In this document: one piece after another, positions 55,786 to 64,000 of the stretch | How the letters are laid out: each line of letters begins with the position of its first letter | Position numbering within the stretch: the stretch's first letter is position 1 | Source of the DNA: Pseudomonas uvaldensis | GTDB lineage: Bacteria > Pseudomonadota > Gammaproteobacteria > Pseudomonadales > Pseudomonadaceae | NCBI RefSeq assembly: GCF_021271205.1 | Contig: NZ_JAIWKS010000005.1 | Location: 372,001-436,000, forward strand | Direction: 5' to 3' | Length of the DNA stretch: 64,000 nucleotides | Position numbers and translations under genes: made by a program | The notes under the pieces: model-generated | The model's input: the letters and a program-made list of their open reading frames with translations, nothing else | Databases searched by the model: none | Told to the model about the DNA's origin: nothing

Positions 55786-56084
55786 GAGACTGGCGCAACC
55801 TCTCTTACCAATCGTATCGCCACGATTAATGTGCGCAGCATCTCCTTAAAGCTCTCTGCCATTACATCAATGTCCTTTAGCGCACTGTTTTACAGAAAAT
55901 TCCTACATTTCTGTTTTTATATTTTTGGCATTCTTCGCAACGAACATTCGACCAACGAATTTATTTATTAAAACTCTAACCGATTGATTAGAAATCCGAA
56001 ATTTCTTACAGAAATCAGTCAGATTTTGATAATCAGAAACTATTTATAACTCGAAAAAAGCACCACACACCCTTAAGGCAATGA
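55786..56084. other. AT-rich spacer upstream of the T6SS operon
   Basis: This 299-bp stretch is far richer in A+T than the rest of the window. It contains two dyads sharing TTACAGAAA: ACAGAAA/TTTCTGT (55892-55914) and ATTTCT-TAC-AGAAAT (56001-56015). A 19-mer at 56028-56046 (GATAATCAGAAACTATTTA) matches the Fur box at 12 of 19 positions. No clear sigma70 or sigma54 promoter was identified. A short open frame (55726-55971) is not convincing. The tssA promoter is presumably here. Confidence 0.55.
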
Positions 56085-57641
56085 ATGTCTTACGTAAATA
56101 AACTGTCCACCCAATACTTGATTCTCGCCAAGACTCCTGTCACCGAAGAGAGTTTCGTGGGTGCGGACGTGCGTTTTTCAAATGAATTTGAAGCGCTGGA
56201 GTGCGAATTGGGCAAAGCCCTGTCGGTGCATGAAACTGGCCAGGTGGATTGGTTAAAAGTCCTTGAACAGAGCGAGGCTCTGTTGCGCACCCAATCCAAA
56301 GACTTGCGGGTGGCGATCTGGCTGACATGGGCGCTGTACCAATGTGAGTCTTTCCCGGGTCTGCTGGCCGGCCTTTGTCTCGTGCGGCACCTGTGCCAAA
56401 ACCATTGGTCGCAGATCCATCCCGCCAAGATCAGGACCCGTTCCGCCAGTATCCATTGGCTGCTGCCTCGCCTGGAACAGGCTCTGGGCGATGACGTAGC
56501 CATCAAAGAACAGTTGCCCTTATTCCGACAGTTGCTGGAACAACTTAAAAGCCTCGAGAGCATCTGCACAACCCATTTGGGAGATGAAGCTCCACTGCTA
56601 TTGCCACTAAGCCGGCGGCTCGAGCATATGATCCGGCGTGCTACCGACGAGCCGTCCAAACCCGGCGCCATAGAGGCAGTAGCGACTCAGGTCAAACAAA
56701 CTACCACTCAACTCCTCGCCCCCGTCGCGTCTATCGAGAACGAAAAAGAAGCCCAAAAAGTGTTGCGCGCCCAGCAGGAAAGCGCACGCACATTGTGCGC
56801 CTGGTGGCTCAGACAAAAAGCCACCGACATCCGCGCCCTGCGTCTGAATCGTGCTTTGCACTGGCTGGCCATCGATGCGCTACCCGAGCACGACGCCGGA
56901 CAGATCACCCAGTTGCGCGGATTACCAGTAGCCAAACTCAAGGCTTATCAAGACAGCCTCCAACGAGGCAGCTTTGCGGATCTGTTGGTGGAGATCGAGG
57001 CTAGTCTGGCGAAGGCACCCTTCTGGCTCGACGGCCAGAGGTTCGCCTGGGAATGCCTGCAAGGACTGCACGCTGAAGCGGCGATGCTCGAGCTGGAGGT
57101 CCATTTCGCCTTGTTCATCCAGCGCTTGCCGGACGTTATCGAACTGCGCTGGCATGACGGCTCGCCATTTGCCGATCCAGATACGCGGGCGTGGATCGCT
57201 GCCCAGGTCATGCCTCACTTGCAGCGCGCCAGCGCCGCGCCCGGAATCGAAGCTGGCAGCCACCCTGCGCCTTGGGAGCAGGCGTTGGAAGAGGCCCAGT
57301 TGGTCCTACTCAGGGAGGGTCTCAGATCCGCCGTTCAATTGCTCAGGCAAGGCATGCAAACCGCCCAAGGCGCTCGCGAATGCTTTCTATGGCGGTTCGC
57401 GATGGCCCGGTTGTGCTTTTCAGCCAAAAAATACGAACTCGCCAAAGTCCAGCTCGAAGCCCTCGATCAAAGGCTACAGCACCCGGAGCTGAATGCCTGG
57501 GAGCCGGCGCTCGCCTTGCAGGTGTTGCATCTGCTTCACCACTGCTGCGAGTTGCTGCCTCAGAACCACCCCGTACGAGAGCGTAAGGAAGAGACTTTCC
57601 GAAGGTTGTGTCACTTGGACCTCGAACGGGTCATTGGATAG
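56085..57641 (+). CDS. tssA: Type VI secretion protein TssA (ImpA/VasJ type)
   Basis: A 518-residue protein. The N-terminal ImpA domain spans about 20-150 (DLRVAIWLTWALYQCESFPG then LLAGLCLVRHLCQNHWSQIH). The C-terminal VasJ/EvfE-type domain (about 260-515) includes ALHWLAIDALPEHDAGQITQ and LWRFAMARLCFSAKKYELAK. TssA primes and caps sheath polymerisation on the baseplate. It is the first gene of the T6SS cluster, preceded by AAGG and an AT-rich control region. It resembles TssA of H2-type loci. Confidence 0.93.
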   Translation: MSYVNKLSTQYLILAKTPVTEESFVGADVRFSNEFEALECELGKALSVHETGQVDWLKVLEQSEALLRTQSKDLRVAIWLTWALYQCESFPGLLAGLCLVRHLCQNHWSQIHPAKIRTRSASIHWLLPRLEQALGDDVAIKEQLPLFRQLLEQLKSLESICTTHLGDEAPLLLPLSRRLEHMIRRATDEPSKPGAIEAVATQVKQTTTQLLAPVASIENEKEAQKVLRAQQESARTLCAWWLRQKATDIRALRLNRALHWLAIDALPEHDAGQITQLRGLPVAKLKAYQDSLQRGSFADLLVEIEASLAKAPFWLDGQRFAWECLQGLHAEAAMLELEVHFALFIQRLPDVIELRWHDGSPFADPDTRAWIAAQVMPHLQRASAAPGIEAGSHPAPWEQALEEAQLVLLREGLRSAVQLLRQGMQTAQGARECFLWRFAMARLCFSAKKYELAKVQLEALDQRLQHPELNAWEPALALQVLHLLHHCCELLPQNHPVRERKEETFRRLCHLDLERVIG

Positions 57642-57672
57642 GCCTCCACCACCCCATTACAAGGAGAAAATC

Positions 57673-58176
57673 ATGGCCAAAGAAGGCTCGGTAGCACCGA
57701 AGGAACGCATCAACGTTACTTTCAAGCCCGCCACTGGCGGCCCCAAGGAGGAAATTGAGCTGCCGCTGAAGCTGTTGGCGATCGGCGATTACACCCACCG
57801 CGAAGACGAACGCAAGTTCGAGGATCGAAAACCCATCAGCATCGACAAGATGACCTTCGACGAAGTCATGGCCAAGCAAGAGCTGAACCTGACCCTGAAC
57901 GTACCGAACCGTCTCAGGGATGAAAGCGATACCGAGGAATTGACCGTTCAACTGCATCTGAACTCCATGAAGGATTTCAACCCTGCCAGCCTCGTCGAGC
58001 AACTGCCGGAACTCAAGCAACTGATGGGACTGCGTGAGGCCCTGGTGGCGCTCAAAGGGCCGCTGGGCAATGCACCGGCGTTTCGCAAGGCCATTGAAGA
58101 CGTGCTGACCGATGAAGCATCCCGCAGTCGCGTCCTGGATGAGCTGGGCCTGAACGCCGCAGCAAAGGACGCTTGA
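57673..58176 (+). CDS. tssB: Type VI secretion sheath small subunit TssB (VipA)
   Basis: A 167-residue sheath protein: MAKEGSVAPKERINVTFKPA, LPLKLLAIGDYTHREDERKF, DKMTFDEVMAKQELNLTLNV and DFNPASLVEQLPELKQLMGL are TssB signatures. The upstream in-frame region is part of tssA in another frame; ATG 57673 has AAGGAG 7 nt before. With TssC it forms the contractile sheath in the cytoplasm. Confidence 0.95.
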   Translation: MAKEGSVAPKERINVTFKPATGGPKEEIELPLKLLAIGDYTHREDERKFEDRKPISIDKMTFDEVMAKQELNLTLNVPNRLRDESDTEELTVQLHLNSMKDFNPASLVEQLPELKQLMGLREALVALKGPLGNAPAFRKAIEDVLTDEASRSRVLDELGLNAAAKDA

Positions 58177-58201
58177 TTTCCACAGACAAGGAAGCCGCCA
58201 C

Positions 58202-59677
58202 ATGAGTACCCAGGCAACACAGCAACAGCATCAAAACAACGGTGAGTACGGCATTCTGGAAACCATCATTGCCCAGACCCGCCTGACGCCGGACGACGAA
58301 GCCTATGACATCGCCAAGCGCGGGGTATCGGCCTTCATCGAAGAATTGCTCAAGCCGCAGAACAGTGGTGAGCCGGTCAGGAAGGCCCTGGTGGATCGCA
58401 TGATCGCCGAAATCGATGCCAAGCTCAGCCGCCAGGTGGACGAGATCCTCCATCATCCAGAGTTCCAGGCGTTGGAGGCAGCATGGCGTGGCTTGCAGTT
58501 GCTGGTCGATCGCACCAACTTCCGCGAGAACATCAAGATCGAAATGCTCAACATCTCCAAGAGCGATTTGCTGGAAGATTTCGAAGACTCCCCCGAGGTC
58601 ATGCAGTCGGGCTTGTACAAACATATCTACACCGCTGAGTACGGCCAGTTTGGCGGACGGCCGGTAGGGGCGATCATCGCCAACTACTTCATGTCTCCCA
58701 GCTCGCCGGACGTGAAACTGATGCAGTACGTGGCCAGCGTGGCCTGCATGGCCCATGCGCCTTTCATCGCGGCGGCCGGGCCGAAGTTCTTTGGCCTGGA
58801 AAGCTTCACAGGCCTTCCGGATCTCAAGGACCTTAAAGACCACTTCGAAGGCCCGCAATTCGCCAAATGGCAAAGCTTCCGTCAATCCGAAGATGCTCGT
58901 TACGTCGGCTTGACCGTTCCACGCTTCCTGTTGCGCACGCCATACGATCCGGAAGAAAACCCGGTCAAGTCGTTCGTCTACAAGGAAATCGTCGCCAACA
59001 GCCACGAACACTACCTGTGGGGCAATACTGCCTACGCGTTTGGCACCCGACTGACCGACAGTTTCGCCAAATTCCGCTGGTGCCCCAACATCGTCGGCCC
59101 GCAAAGTGGAGGCGCGGTTGAAGACCTGCCGTTGCACCATTTCGAAAGCATGGGCGAAATCGAAACCAAGATTCCAACCGAAGTGCTGGTTTCCGACCGC
59201 CGTGAGTATGAGTTGGCCGAAGAAGGTTTCATCCCCCTGACCATGCGCAAGGGTAGCGATAACGCCGCGTTTTTCTCCGCCAGTTCCGTACAAAAGCCGA
59301 AGTACTTCGGTATCGGCGTCGAGGACAAGCACGCAGAGCTGAACTACAAGCTGGGCACCCAACTGCCGTACATGATGATCGTCAATCGCCTGGCCCATTA
59401 CCTGAAGGTGTTGCAGCGTGAGCAACTGGGGTCTTGGAAAGAACGCACGGACCTGGAGCGCGAGCTCAACCACTGGATCCGCCAGTACGTGGCCGACCAG
59501 GAGAACCCGAGTGCCGAAGTCCGTGGTCGCCGTCCCTTGCGCGCGGCCAGGGTCGTCGTCAGCGATGTGGAAGGTGAACCGGGTTGGTACCGCGTCAGCC
59601 TTAACGTCCGCCCACACTTCAAGTACATGGGGGCCGATTTCACGCTGTCGCTGGTTGGCAAATTGGACAAGGCATAA
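58202..59677 (+). CDS. tssC: Type VI secretion sheath large subunit TssC (VipB)
   Basis: A 491-residue sheath subunit: EFQALEAAWRGLQLLVDRTN, then FEDSPEVMQSGLYKHIYTAE and GGRPVGAIIANYFMSPSSPD; the later region has FAKFRWCPNIVGPQSGGAVE and ADQENPSAEVRGRRPLRAAR. These are the conserved TssC/EvpB domains. It pairs with TssB and is 25 nt downstream of it. Confidence 0.96.
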   Translation: MSTQATQQQHQNNGEYGILETIIAQTRLTPDDEAYDIAKRGVSAFIEELLKPQNSGEPVRKALVDRMIAEIDAKLSRQVDEILHHPEFQALEAAWRGLQLLVDRTNFRENIKIEMLNISKSDLLEDFEDSPEVMQSGLYKHIYTAEYGQFGGRPVGAIIANYFMSPSSPDVKLMQYVASVACMAHAPFIAAAGPKFFGLESFTGLPDLKDLKDHFEGPQFAKWQSFRQSEDARYVGLTVPRFLLRTPYDPEENPVKSFVYKEIVANSHEHYLWGNTAYAFGTRLTDSFAKFRWCPNIVGPQSGGAVEDLPLHHFESMGEIETKIPTEVLVSDRREYELAEEGFIPLTMRKGSDNAAFFSASSVQKPKYFGIGVEDKHAELNYKLGTQLPYMMIVNRLAHYLKVLQREQLGSWKERTDLERELNHWIRQYVADQENPSAEVRGRRPLRAARVVVSDVEGEPGWYRVSLNVRPHFKYMGADFTLSLVGKLDKA

Positions 59678-59686
59678 GAACGGCCC

Positions 59687-60097
59687 ATGACTTACGGAAG
59701 CCTTTTCGAACGCCTGGACGGTGTTAGCGAGAAACGGGCGGGCTTGGGCCGCGAGGCGTGTGTCATCGCATCCGTGGCGGCTCATCTGACCAGGATGCTC
59801 AGCACGCGAGCCGGTAGCGTACAAACGTCATCCGATTACGGTTTACCGGACCTCAATGACATGCGCCTGAGCTTGCATGACGCACAAGTCCAGGCCTGCC
59901 GGGCGATCAGGACGTTCATCGAGGCGCATGAGCCGCGCCTGGGCGACGTCCGCGTCGCTGCAACGCCGAGCAATACCAATCCGCTTTGCCTGTTCTTGAC
60001 CATTGATGCTTCGCTGGTAATGGACGGTTCGAAGCGACAGATGAGTTTCTCCGTCTGCCTGGATGGCAACGGCCGGGCCAAGGTCAGTCAAGGATAG
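59687..60097 (+). CDS. tssE: Type VI secretion baseplate protein TssE (gp25-like)
   Basis: A 136-residue baseplate subunit related to phage T4 gp25: LFERLDGVSEKRAGLGRE, then VAAHLTRMLSTRAGSVQTSS, DYGLPDLNDM and FIEAHEPRLGDVRVA. It starts 9 nt after tssC with no strong Shine-Dalgarno, so coupled translation is likely. tssF starts 7 nt after its stop. Confidence 0.93.
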   Translation: MTYGSLFERLDGVSEKRAGLGREACVIASVAAHLTRMLSTRAGSVQTSSDYGLPDLNDMRLSLHDAQVQACRAIRTFIEAHEPRLGDVRVAATPSNTNPLCLFLTIDASLVMDGSKRQMSFSVCLDGNGRAKVSQG

Positions 60098-60104
60098 CCA
60101 CACC

Positions 60105-61892
60105 GTGTCATTCAACCACTACTACCAGAGCGAACTGACCGCGCTTCGTCAGTTGGGACGGCGTTTTGCCGAGCGTAACCCGGCGTTGGCGCCGTTCCTT
60201 GGCCAAGCCGGACGGGATCCGGACGTGGAGAGGTTACTGGAGGGCTTTGCGTTCCTGACCGGACGTTTGCGTCAGAAGCTCGATGACCAATTGCCGGAGC
60301 TGAGCCATTCACTGATGCGCCTGTTGTGGCCTAACTACATGCGGCCACTACCGGCATTCAGCATTCTGCAATTTGCCCCTCTGAAACGCTCCGGCCCAGC
60401 CTTGCGGGTGGAACGCGATACCCCGGTTGAAAGCAAACCCATCCAAGAGATCCGTTGCCGTTTTCGCACCTGTTACCCGACCGATGTGCTCTCGCTGGAT
60501 TTGACCGAGCTTGGCTTTTCGGTCAAGGGCGACAGCTCGGTGCTGAGCCTGCGCCTGGAGATGCAGTGCGACGGCCACCTGGGTGAATTGCAGTTGAGCC
60601 GTGTGCGCCTGCATTTTGCCGGTGAGCGGTACATCAGCCAGATGCTCTATCTCAGCCTGCTGCGTCATCTCAAGGTTATCGAACTCGTCCCACTGGACGC
60701 TGCTGGCAAGCCCATCAGTATGGCTGACGGTACGTCGATGTCCTTCGCAATCCCCGCCAACCGTGTCCAGCCGGTAGGGTTTGCCGAAGAGGAAGCCCTG
60801 ATCCCCTATCCGATGAATACCTTTCGTGGCTATCGCTATCTTCAGGAATACTTCGCCTTCCAGGACAAGTTCCTGTTCGTCGACATCAACGGCCTGGACG
60901 CGCTCAATGCGCTGCCCCTGGCCAGCCTTGAACAGTTACGTGGCCTGGAACTGCGCTTCGACATTGGCAAGAGTGGCATCCAGCAGCTTCGCCCGACGCT
61001 GGATAACGTCAAGCTCCATTGCACACCCATCGTCAATTTGTTCAAGCACGACGCACAGCCGATCCGCCTTGATGGCAAACAGAACGAGTACCTGCTGCGG
61101 CCCGCCGATTACGACCAAGAGCAGTGCGACGTGTATTCGGTGCAAAGCGTTACCGGCTGGAATCCCGGAGGCTTGGGCTATCGCACCTATGTGCCATTCG
61201 AATCCTTCGAGCACGACCCAAGCTTCGATACATCCCAACCCCATCCTTACTACAGCATCCGCTTACGTCCATCGCTGCTGCACGATGGGCTGGACACGTA
61301 CCTGGGCTTCGGCGCTCGGGACATCCAACCCCATGAAACGCTGTCGATCGAACTGATGTGCACCAACCAGAACCTGCCACATCGACTCAAGGTGGGTGAC
61401 ATCGACCAGCCCGGTGAAAAAAGCCCCGAATTGTTGACCTTTCGCAATATCGGTCCGGTCACCCGGAGTTTCGCGCCGCCACTTGGTCAGGACTTTCTCT
61501 GGAGGTTGATCAGCAACATGTCGCTCAACTATCTGTCGTTGGCGGATGTGAACGCACTCAAGGTGATTCTCGAAACCTATGATTTTCCGCGCTACCACGA
61601 CGAACAGACAGAGCGAGCCAGCCAGTGTCTGCTGGACGGGCTCAAGTCGATCACGCACCAGCATGTCGACCGGCTACACCGGGGCCTGCCGGTTCGCGGC
61701 TTGCGAACCGAACTGACGATCGATCCGCAGGGGTACATCGGTGAAGGAGACCTGTTCGTTTTCGCTTCGGTCCTGAACGAGTTCTTTGCGCTTTATGTCA
61801 GCCTCAATTCGTACCACGAACTGCGAGTGAACAGCACACAAGGAGAGGTGTACCAATGGACGCCGCGCATGGGCCAGCAGCCGATTCTATAA
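60105..61892 (+). CDS. tssF: Type VI secretion baseplate protein TssF
   Basis: A 595-residue baseplate protein, starting at GTG 60105 (MSFNHYYQSELTALRQLGRR) with AAGGA 10 nt upstream; a frame 14 codons longer overlaps tssE and is not preferred. Conserved blocks: FAERNPALAPFLGQAGRDPD, LPELSHSLMRLLWPNYMRPL, FSILQFAPL and GDLFVFASVLNEFFALYVSL near the end. It overlaps tssG by 37 nt. Confidence 0.94.
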   Translation: MSFNHYYQSELTALRQLGRRFAERNPALAPFLGQAGRDPDVERLLEGFAFLTGRLRQKLDDQLPELSHSLMRLLWPNYMRPLPAFSILQFAPLKRSGPALRVERDTPVESKPIQEIRCRFRTCYPTDVLSLDLTELGFSVKGDSSVLSLRLEMQCDGHLGELQLSRVRLHFAGERYISQMLYLSLLRHLKVIELVPLDAAGKPISMADGTSMSFAIPANRVQPVGFAEEEALIPYPMNTFRGYRYLQEYFAFQDKFLFVDINGLDALNALPLASLEQLRGLELRFDIGKSGIQQLRPTLDNVKLHCTPIVNLFKHDAQPIRLDGKQNEYLLRPADYDQEQCDVYSVQSVTGWNPGGLGYRTYVPFESFEHDPSFDTSQPHPYYSIRLRPSLLHDGLDTYLGFGARDIQPHETLSIELMCTNQNLPHRLKVGDIDQPGEKSPELLTFRNIGPVTRSFAPPLGQDFLWRLISNMSLNYLSLADVNALKVILETYDFPRYHDEQTERASQCLLDGLKSITHQHVDRLHRGLPVRGLRTELTIDPQGYIGEGDLFVFASVLNEFFALYVSLNSYHELRVNSTQGEVYQWTPRMGQQPIL

Positions 61893-62863
61893 GTACGCTG
61901 ACGCAAAAAATACGCGAGTACTCGCTCTTCCAGGCAGTCCTGCTGACCATCGACCGGCTGCGTGAGGCACATCCGTTACTGAGCGATGATGATTTGTACG
62001 AGCTAGTGGAATTCCAGGCCAACCCGAGCCTGGGATTCGCGGCCAGTGACATCGAGCACGTGGAGTTTTTCGAAGAGCAGGGGCAGATGCGGGCACGCCT
62101 GCGCTTGAATCTGCTCAGTCTGGTAGGAGCGGGCTCCCCGTTACCGGCGTTCTATGCTGAACAAGCCCTTCATGAGGACGAGCGAGGCAATCCGACCCGG
62201 CACTTTCTCGACCTGTTCCATCATCGTCTCCAACGGCTGATGTTGCCGATCTGGCGCAAGTATCGCTACAGCGCCAGTTTTCGAAGCGGGGCTCGAGACG
62301 GCTTTTCCGAACAATTGTTTGCCCTGGTCGGCCTGGGAGGGGAAGAGATCCGCAAGGCCACCCAACTGAACTGGAAACGGCTGCTGCCCTACCTGGGGCT
62401 TTTGAGCCTACGGGCCCATTCGGCGGCACTGATCGAAGCTGTACTGCGCTACTACTTCAAGCACGCTCAGTTGAGCCTCGAACAATGCATCGAACGTCCG
62501 GTGAAGATCCTTCCCGAGCAGCTCAATGGCCTGGGAACCATCAACTGCCTGTTGAGCGAAGACTTGGTACTGGGCGAACAGGTGCGCGACCGCAGCGGCA
62601 AGTTCCGGATCCATATCCGGGAGCTGGGCTGGCAACGCTTCCACGACTTCCTGCCCATCGGTTCCGGATATCAGGCGCTCTGCGCGCTGGTGCGTTTCAC
62701 CCTGCCGGCCCCTCTCGACTACGACATACGCCTGGTCCTGCGCCCACAGGAAATACGCGAATTACGCATTGGTAAACGGAACAACTGCCACCTGGGTTGG
62801 ACCAGTTGGCTGGGCCAGGCAAGCGTCGACGGGGTCGTGACCCTGGGCAGCAAAAATCATTAG
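61856..62863 (+). CDS. tssG: Type VI secretion baseplate protein TssG
   Basis: A 335-residue TssG: KIREYSLFQAVLLTIDRLRE, LRLNLLSLVGAGSPLPAFYA, RHFLDLFHHRLQRLMLPIWR and PIGSGYQALCALVRFTLPAP are the family signatures. AGGAGAGG precedes the ATG. It overlaps tssF, so translation is coupled; TssF, TssG and TssE with TssK form the baseplate wedge. Confidence 0.94.
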   Translation: MDAAHGPAADSISTLTQKIREYSLFQAVLLTIDRLREAHPLLSDDDLYELVEFQANPSLGFAASDIEHVEFFEEQGQMRARLRLNLLSLVGAGSPLPAFYAEQALHEDERGNPTRHFLDLFHHRLQRLMLPIWRKYRYSASFRSGARDGFSEQLFALVGLGGEEIRKATQLNWKRLLPYLGLLSLRAHSAALIEAVLRYYFKHAQLSLEQCIERPVKILPEQLNGLGTINCLLSEDLVLGEQVRDRSGKFRIHIRELGWQRFHDFLPIGSGYQALCALVRFTLPAPLDYDIRLVLRPQEIRELRIGKRNNCHLGWTSWLGQASVDGVVTLGSKNH

Positions 62864-62874
62864 GGATAGATGAG

Positions 62875-64000
62875 ATGACCAACGTAGACCTCCAGCAACT
62901 CATCCAGGCGCTGGACGCCGATACGAAAACCGACCTGGAACGCTCGGCAGAACAGTGCGTGGCCCGCGGAGCAGACAAGGTCTTGGTGGAAGATTTGTTG
63001 CTGGGCCTGCTGCAGCGACCGCAAGGGCTGCTCGCGCGTGCCTTGCAGGATGCTCGGATAGATCCAGACCAATTGAGCGCGATTCTACGACCAAAAGCTG
63101 AATCCCATGCCTCGCGCAATCCAGTCTTTGCGCCTGAACTGGTGCAATGGCTACAGGACGCGTTACGGGTGGCTCATCTCGAACTGAGTCAGCACGAGAT
63201 CGGAGAAGCGGCCCTGATCCTGGCATTGCTGTGCAACCCTGTCCGCCACGCAGGCACGCCTTATCACACGCTTCTCACCCGATTGAATATCGACCGACTG
63301 AAAGGGTTCGTCCTGTCACGACAGGATCAACCAGTCGCCGTCCCGTCCATGCCACCGCATGACTCCCTACTGGAGCGTTTTACCCACAACCTGACCCAAC
63401 AGGCCCGTGAAGGACAGCTTGATCCGGTGCTTTGCCGGGACGGCGAGATCGGGCAAATGATCGATATCCTGGTGCGTCGCCGCAAAAACAACCCGATCGC
63501 GGTGGGCGAAGCCGGGGTGGGCAAGACAGCCATCGTCGAAGGCCTGGCGTTGCGTATAGCGGCGGGAGAAGTGCCACCGGCGCTTGAGGGCGTCGAGCTG
63601 CTTTCGCTGGATATGGGCCTGTTGCAGGCCGGTGCCAGTATCAAGGGCGAATTCGAGCGGCGCCTCAAAGGTGTAATCGACGGGGTCAAGGCGTCCTCCC
63701 AATCCATCGTCCTGTTCATCGATGAAGCCCACACGCTGATCGGCGCAGGCAACAACGCCGGCGGCTCCGACGCAGCCAACCTGCTCAAGCCGGCCCTGGC
63801 CCGAGGCGAGCTTCGCACCATCGCCGCCACCACCTGGAGCGAGTACAAGAAATACTTCGAGAAGGACCCGGCCCTGGCCCGTCGTTTCCAGCCCGTGCAG
63901 TTGCACGAGCCGAGCGTCAGTGAAGCAGTCACCATCCTGCGTGGTCTGGCCCGGATCTATGAAAGCAGCCATGGCATCTATCTGCGAGACGACGCCGTAG
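62875..64000 (+). CDS. tssH: Type VI secretion ATPase TssH/ClpV, N-terminal part
   Basis: The first 375 codons of a ClpV-type AAA+ unfoldase; the gene continues past the window. An N-terminal Clp-N domain (about 1-150) is followed by the first AAA module. Walker A is GEAGVGKT at 211-218 and Walker B is VLFIDEAH at 279-286. ARGELRTIAATTWSEYKKYF and KDPALARRFQPVQLHEPSVS are typical of ClpV. It recycles contracted TssB/TssC sheaths. It starts 11 nt after the tssG stop. Confidence 0.95.
   Translation, partial: MTNVDLQQLIQALDADTKTDLERSAEQCVARGADKVLVEDLLLGLLQRPQGLLARALQDARIDPDQLSAILRPKAESHASRNPVFAPELVQWLQDALRVAHLELSQHEIGEAALILALLCNPVRHAGTPYHTLLTRLNIDRLKGFVLSRQDQPVAVPSMPPHDSLLERFTHNLTQQAREGQLDPVLCRDGEIGQMIDILVRRRKNNPIAVGEAGVGKTAIVEGLALRIAAGEVPPALEGVELLSLDMGLLQAGASIKGEFERRLKGVIDGVKASSQSIVLFIDEAHTLIGAGNNAGGSDAANLLKPALARGELRTIAATTWSEYKKYFEKDPALARRFQPVQLHEPSVSEAVTILRGLARIYESSHGIYLRDDAV

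Noticed and set aside
55929..55945. Possible sigma54 promoter (TTGGCATTCTTCGC) upstream of tssA
   Set aside because: Spacing between GG and GC is 8 instead of 10, so it fails the invariant spacing of -24/-12 promoters.
55726..55971. 81-codon plus-strand frame in the pre-T6SS spacer
   Set aside because: It starts inside a REP remnant, lacks a ribosome site and is composed of AT-rich spacer sequence; no similarity was recognised.
58052..59824. Minus-strand open frame (590 codons) opposite tssB/tssC
   Set aside because: Antisense to conserved sheath genes; no ribosome site or domain.

Overview
This 64-kb window is a chromosomal segment of a fluorescent Pseudomonas (P. fluorescens group). Three things support this. 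The gene order (cyaA, rnk, cyaY, lptM, lysA, dapF, xerC ... rep, xpt ... dadX, dadA, lrp ... rpmG, rpmB, radC, coaBC, dut, algC, argB, pyrE, crc, rph, gmk, rpoZ, spoT) follows the P. aeruginosa PA5272-PA5339 block as I remember it. DNA is GC-rich with strong third-position GC bias. The intergenic spaces carry the inverted REP elements (GTGGGAGCGGGCTTGCTCGCGA) common in this group. No rRNA, tRNA, prophage, insertion sequence or CRISPR array was recognised.

Layout. 1-6400: end of cyaA, rnk behind a terminator-bearing leader, cyaY, then an lptM-lysA-dapF-DUF484-xerC-HAD run. 6500-10040: sutA, yjbQ, the nitrogen module glnK-amtB with a sigma54/NtrC-type control region, and ubiK. 10067-23810: an orphan histidine kinase with an ethylene-receptor-like sensor, comM, an exported epimerase-like protein, a chemoreceptor, a LysR/MATE divergent pair, a GGDEF-EAL protein, rep and xpt. 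23930-39500: acetyl-CoA hydrolase/transferase, cytochrome c5, and an amino-acid and polyamine catabolism region (pauR, dadX, ridA, dadA, lrp, a FAD amine oxidoreductase, an MFS protein, an aldehyde dehydrogenase and a cupin), plus a MocR/DUF1127 divergent pair and a phospholipase-D-like lipoprotein. 39600-54830: housekeeping genes for ribosomal proteins, CoA, dUTP, exopolysaccharide precursors, arginine, pyrimidines, Crc, RNase PH, guanylate kinase, RNA polymerase omega, (p)ppGpp and RidA. 54889-64000: a lipoprotein, an AT-rich spacer with a decayed REP, then the first seven genes of a type VI secretion locus in the order tssA-B-C-E-F-G-H. That order matches the H2-type locus of P. aeruginosa. 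The window ends inside tssH (clpV).

Functional links. dadA, ridA and dadX form an alanine/D-amino-acid route under the divergent regulator Lrp, with an intrinsic terminator between ridA and dadX. pauR, the amine oxidoreductase and the aldehyde dehydrogenase suggest putrescine/GABA-type catabolism. gmk, rpoZ and spoT link GTP supply, RNA polymerase and the stringent response. crc encodes a catabolite-repression cofactor; one possible Hfq/Crc motif lies elsewhere in the window.

Most interesting observations: the ethylene-binding-like residue set in the orphan kinase; a 37-bp perfect inverted REP pair after xpt; the rnk leader; a 30-bp-spaced direct repeat in the MocR intergenic region; the NtrC/sigma54 module before glnK; and several palindromes in divergent promoter regions. 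No completely new multi-gene system is evident. All functional calls come from reading translated sequence and remembered family features; no database search was run.
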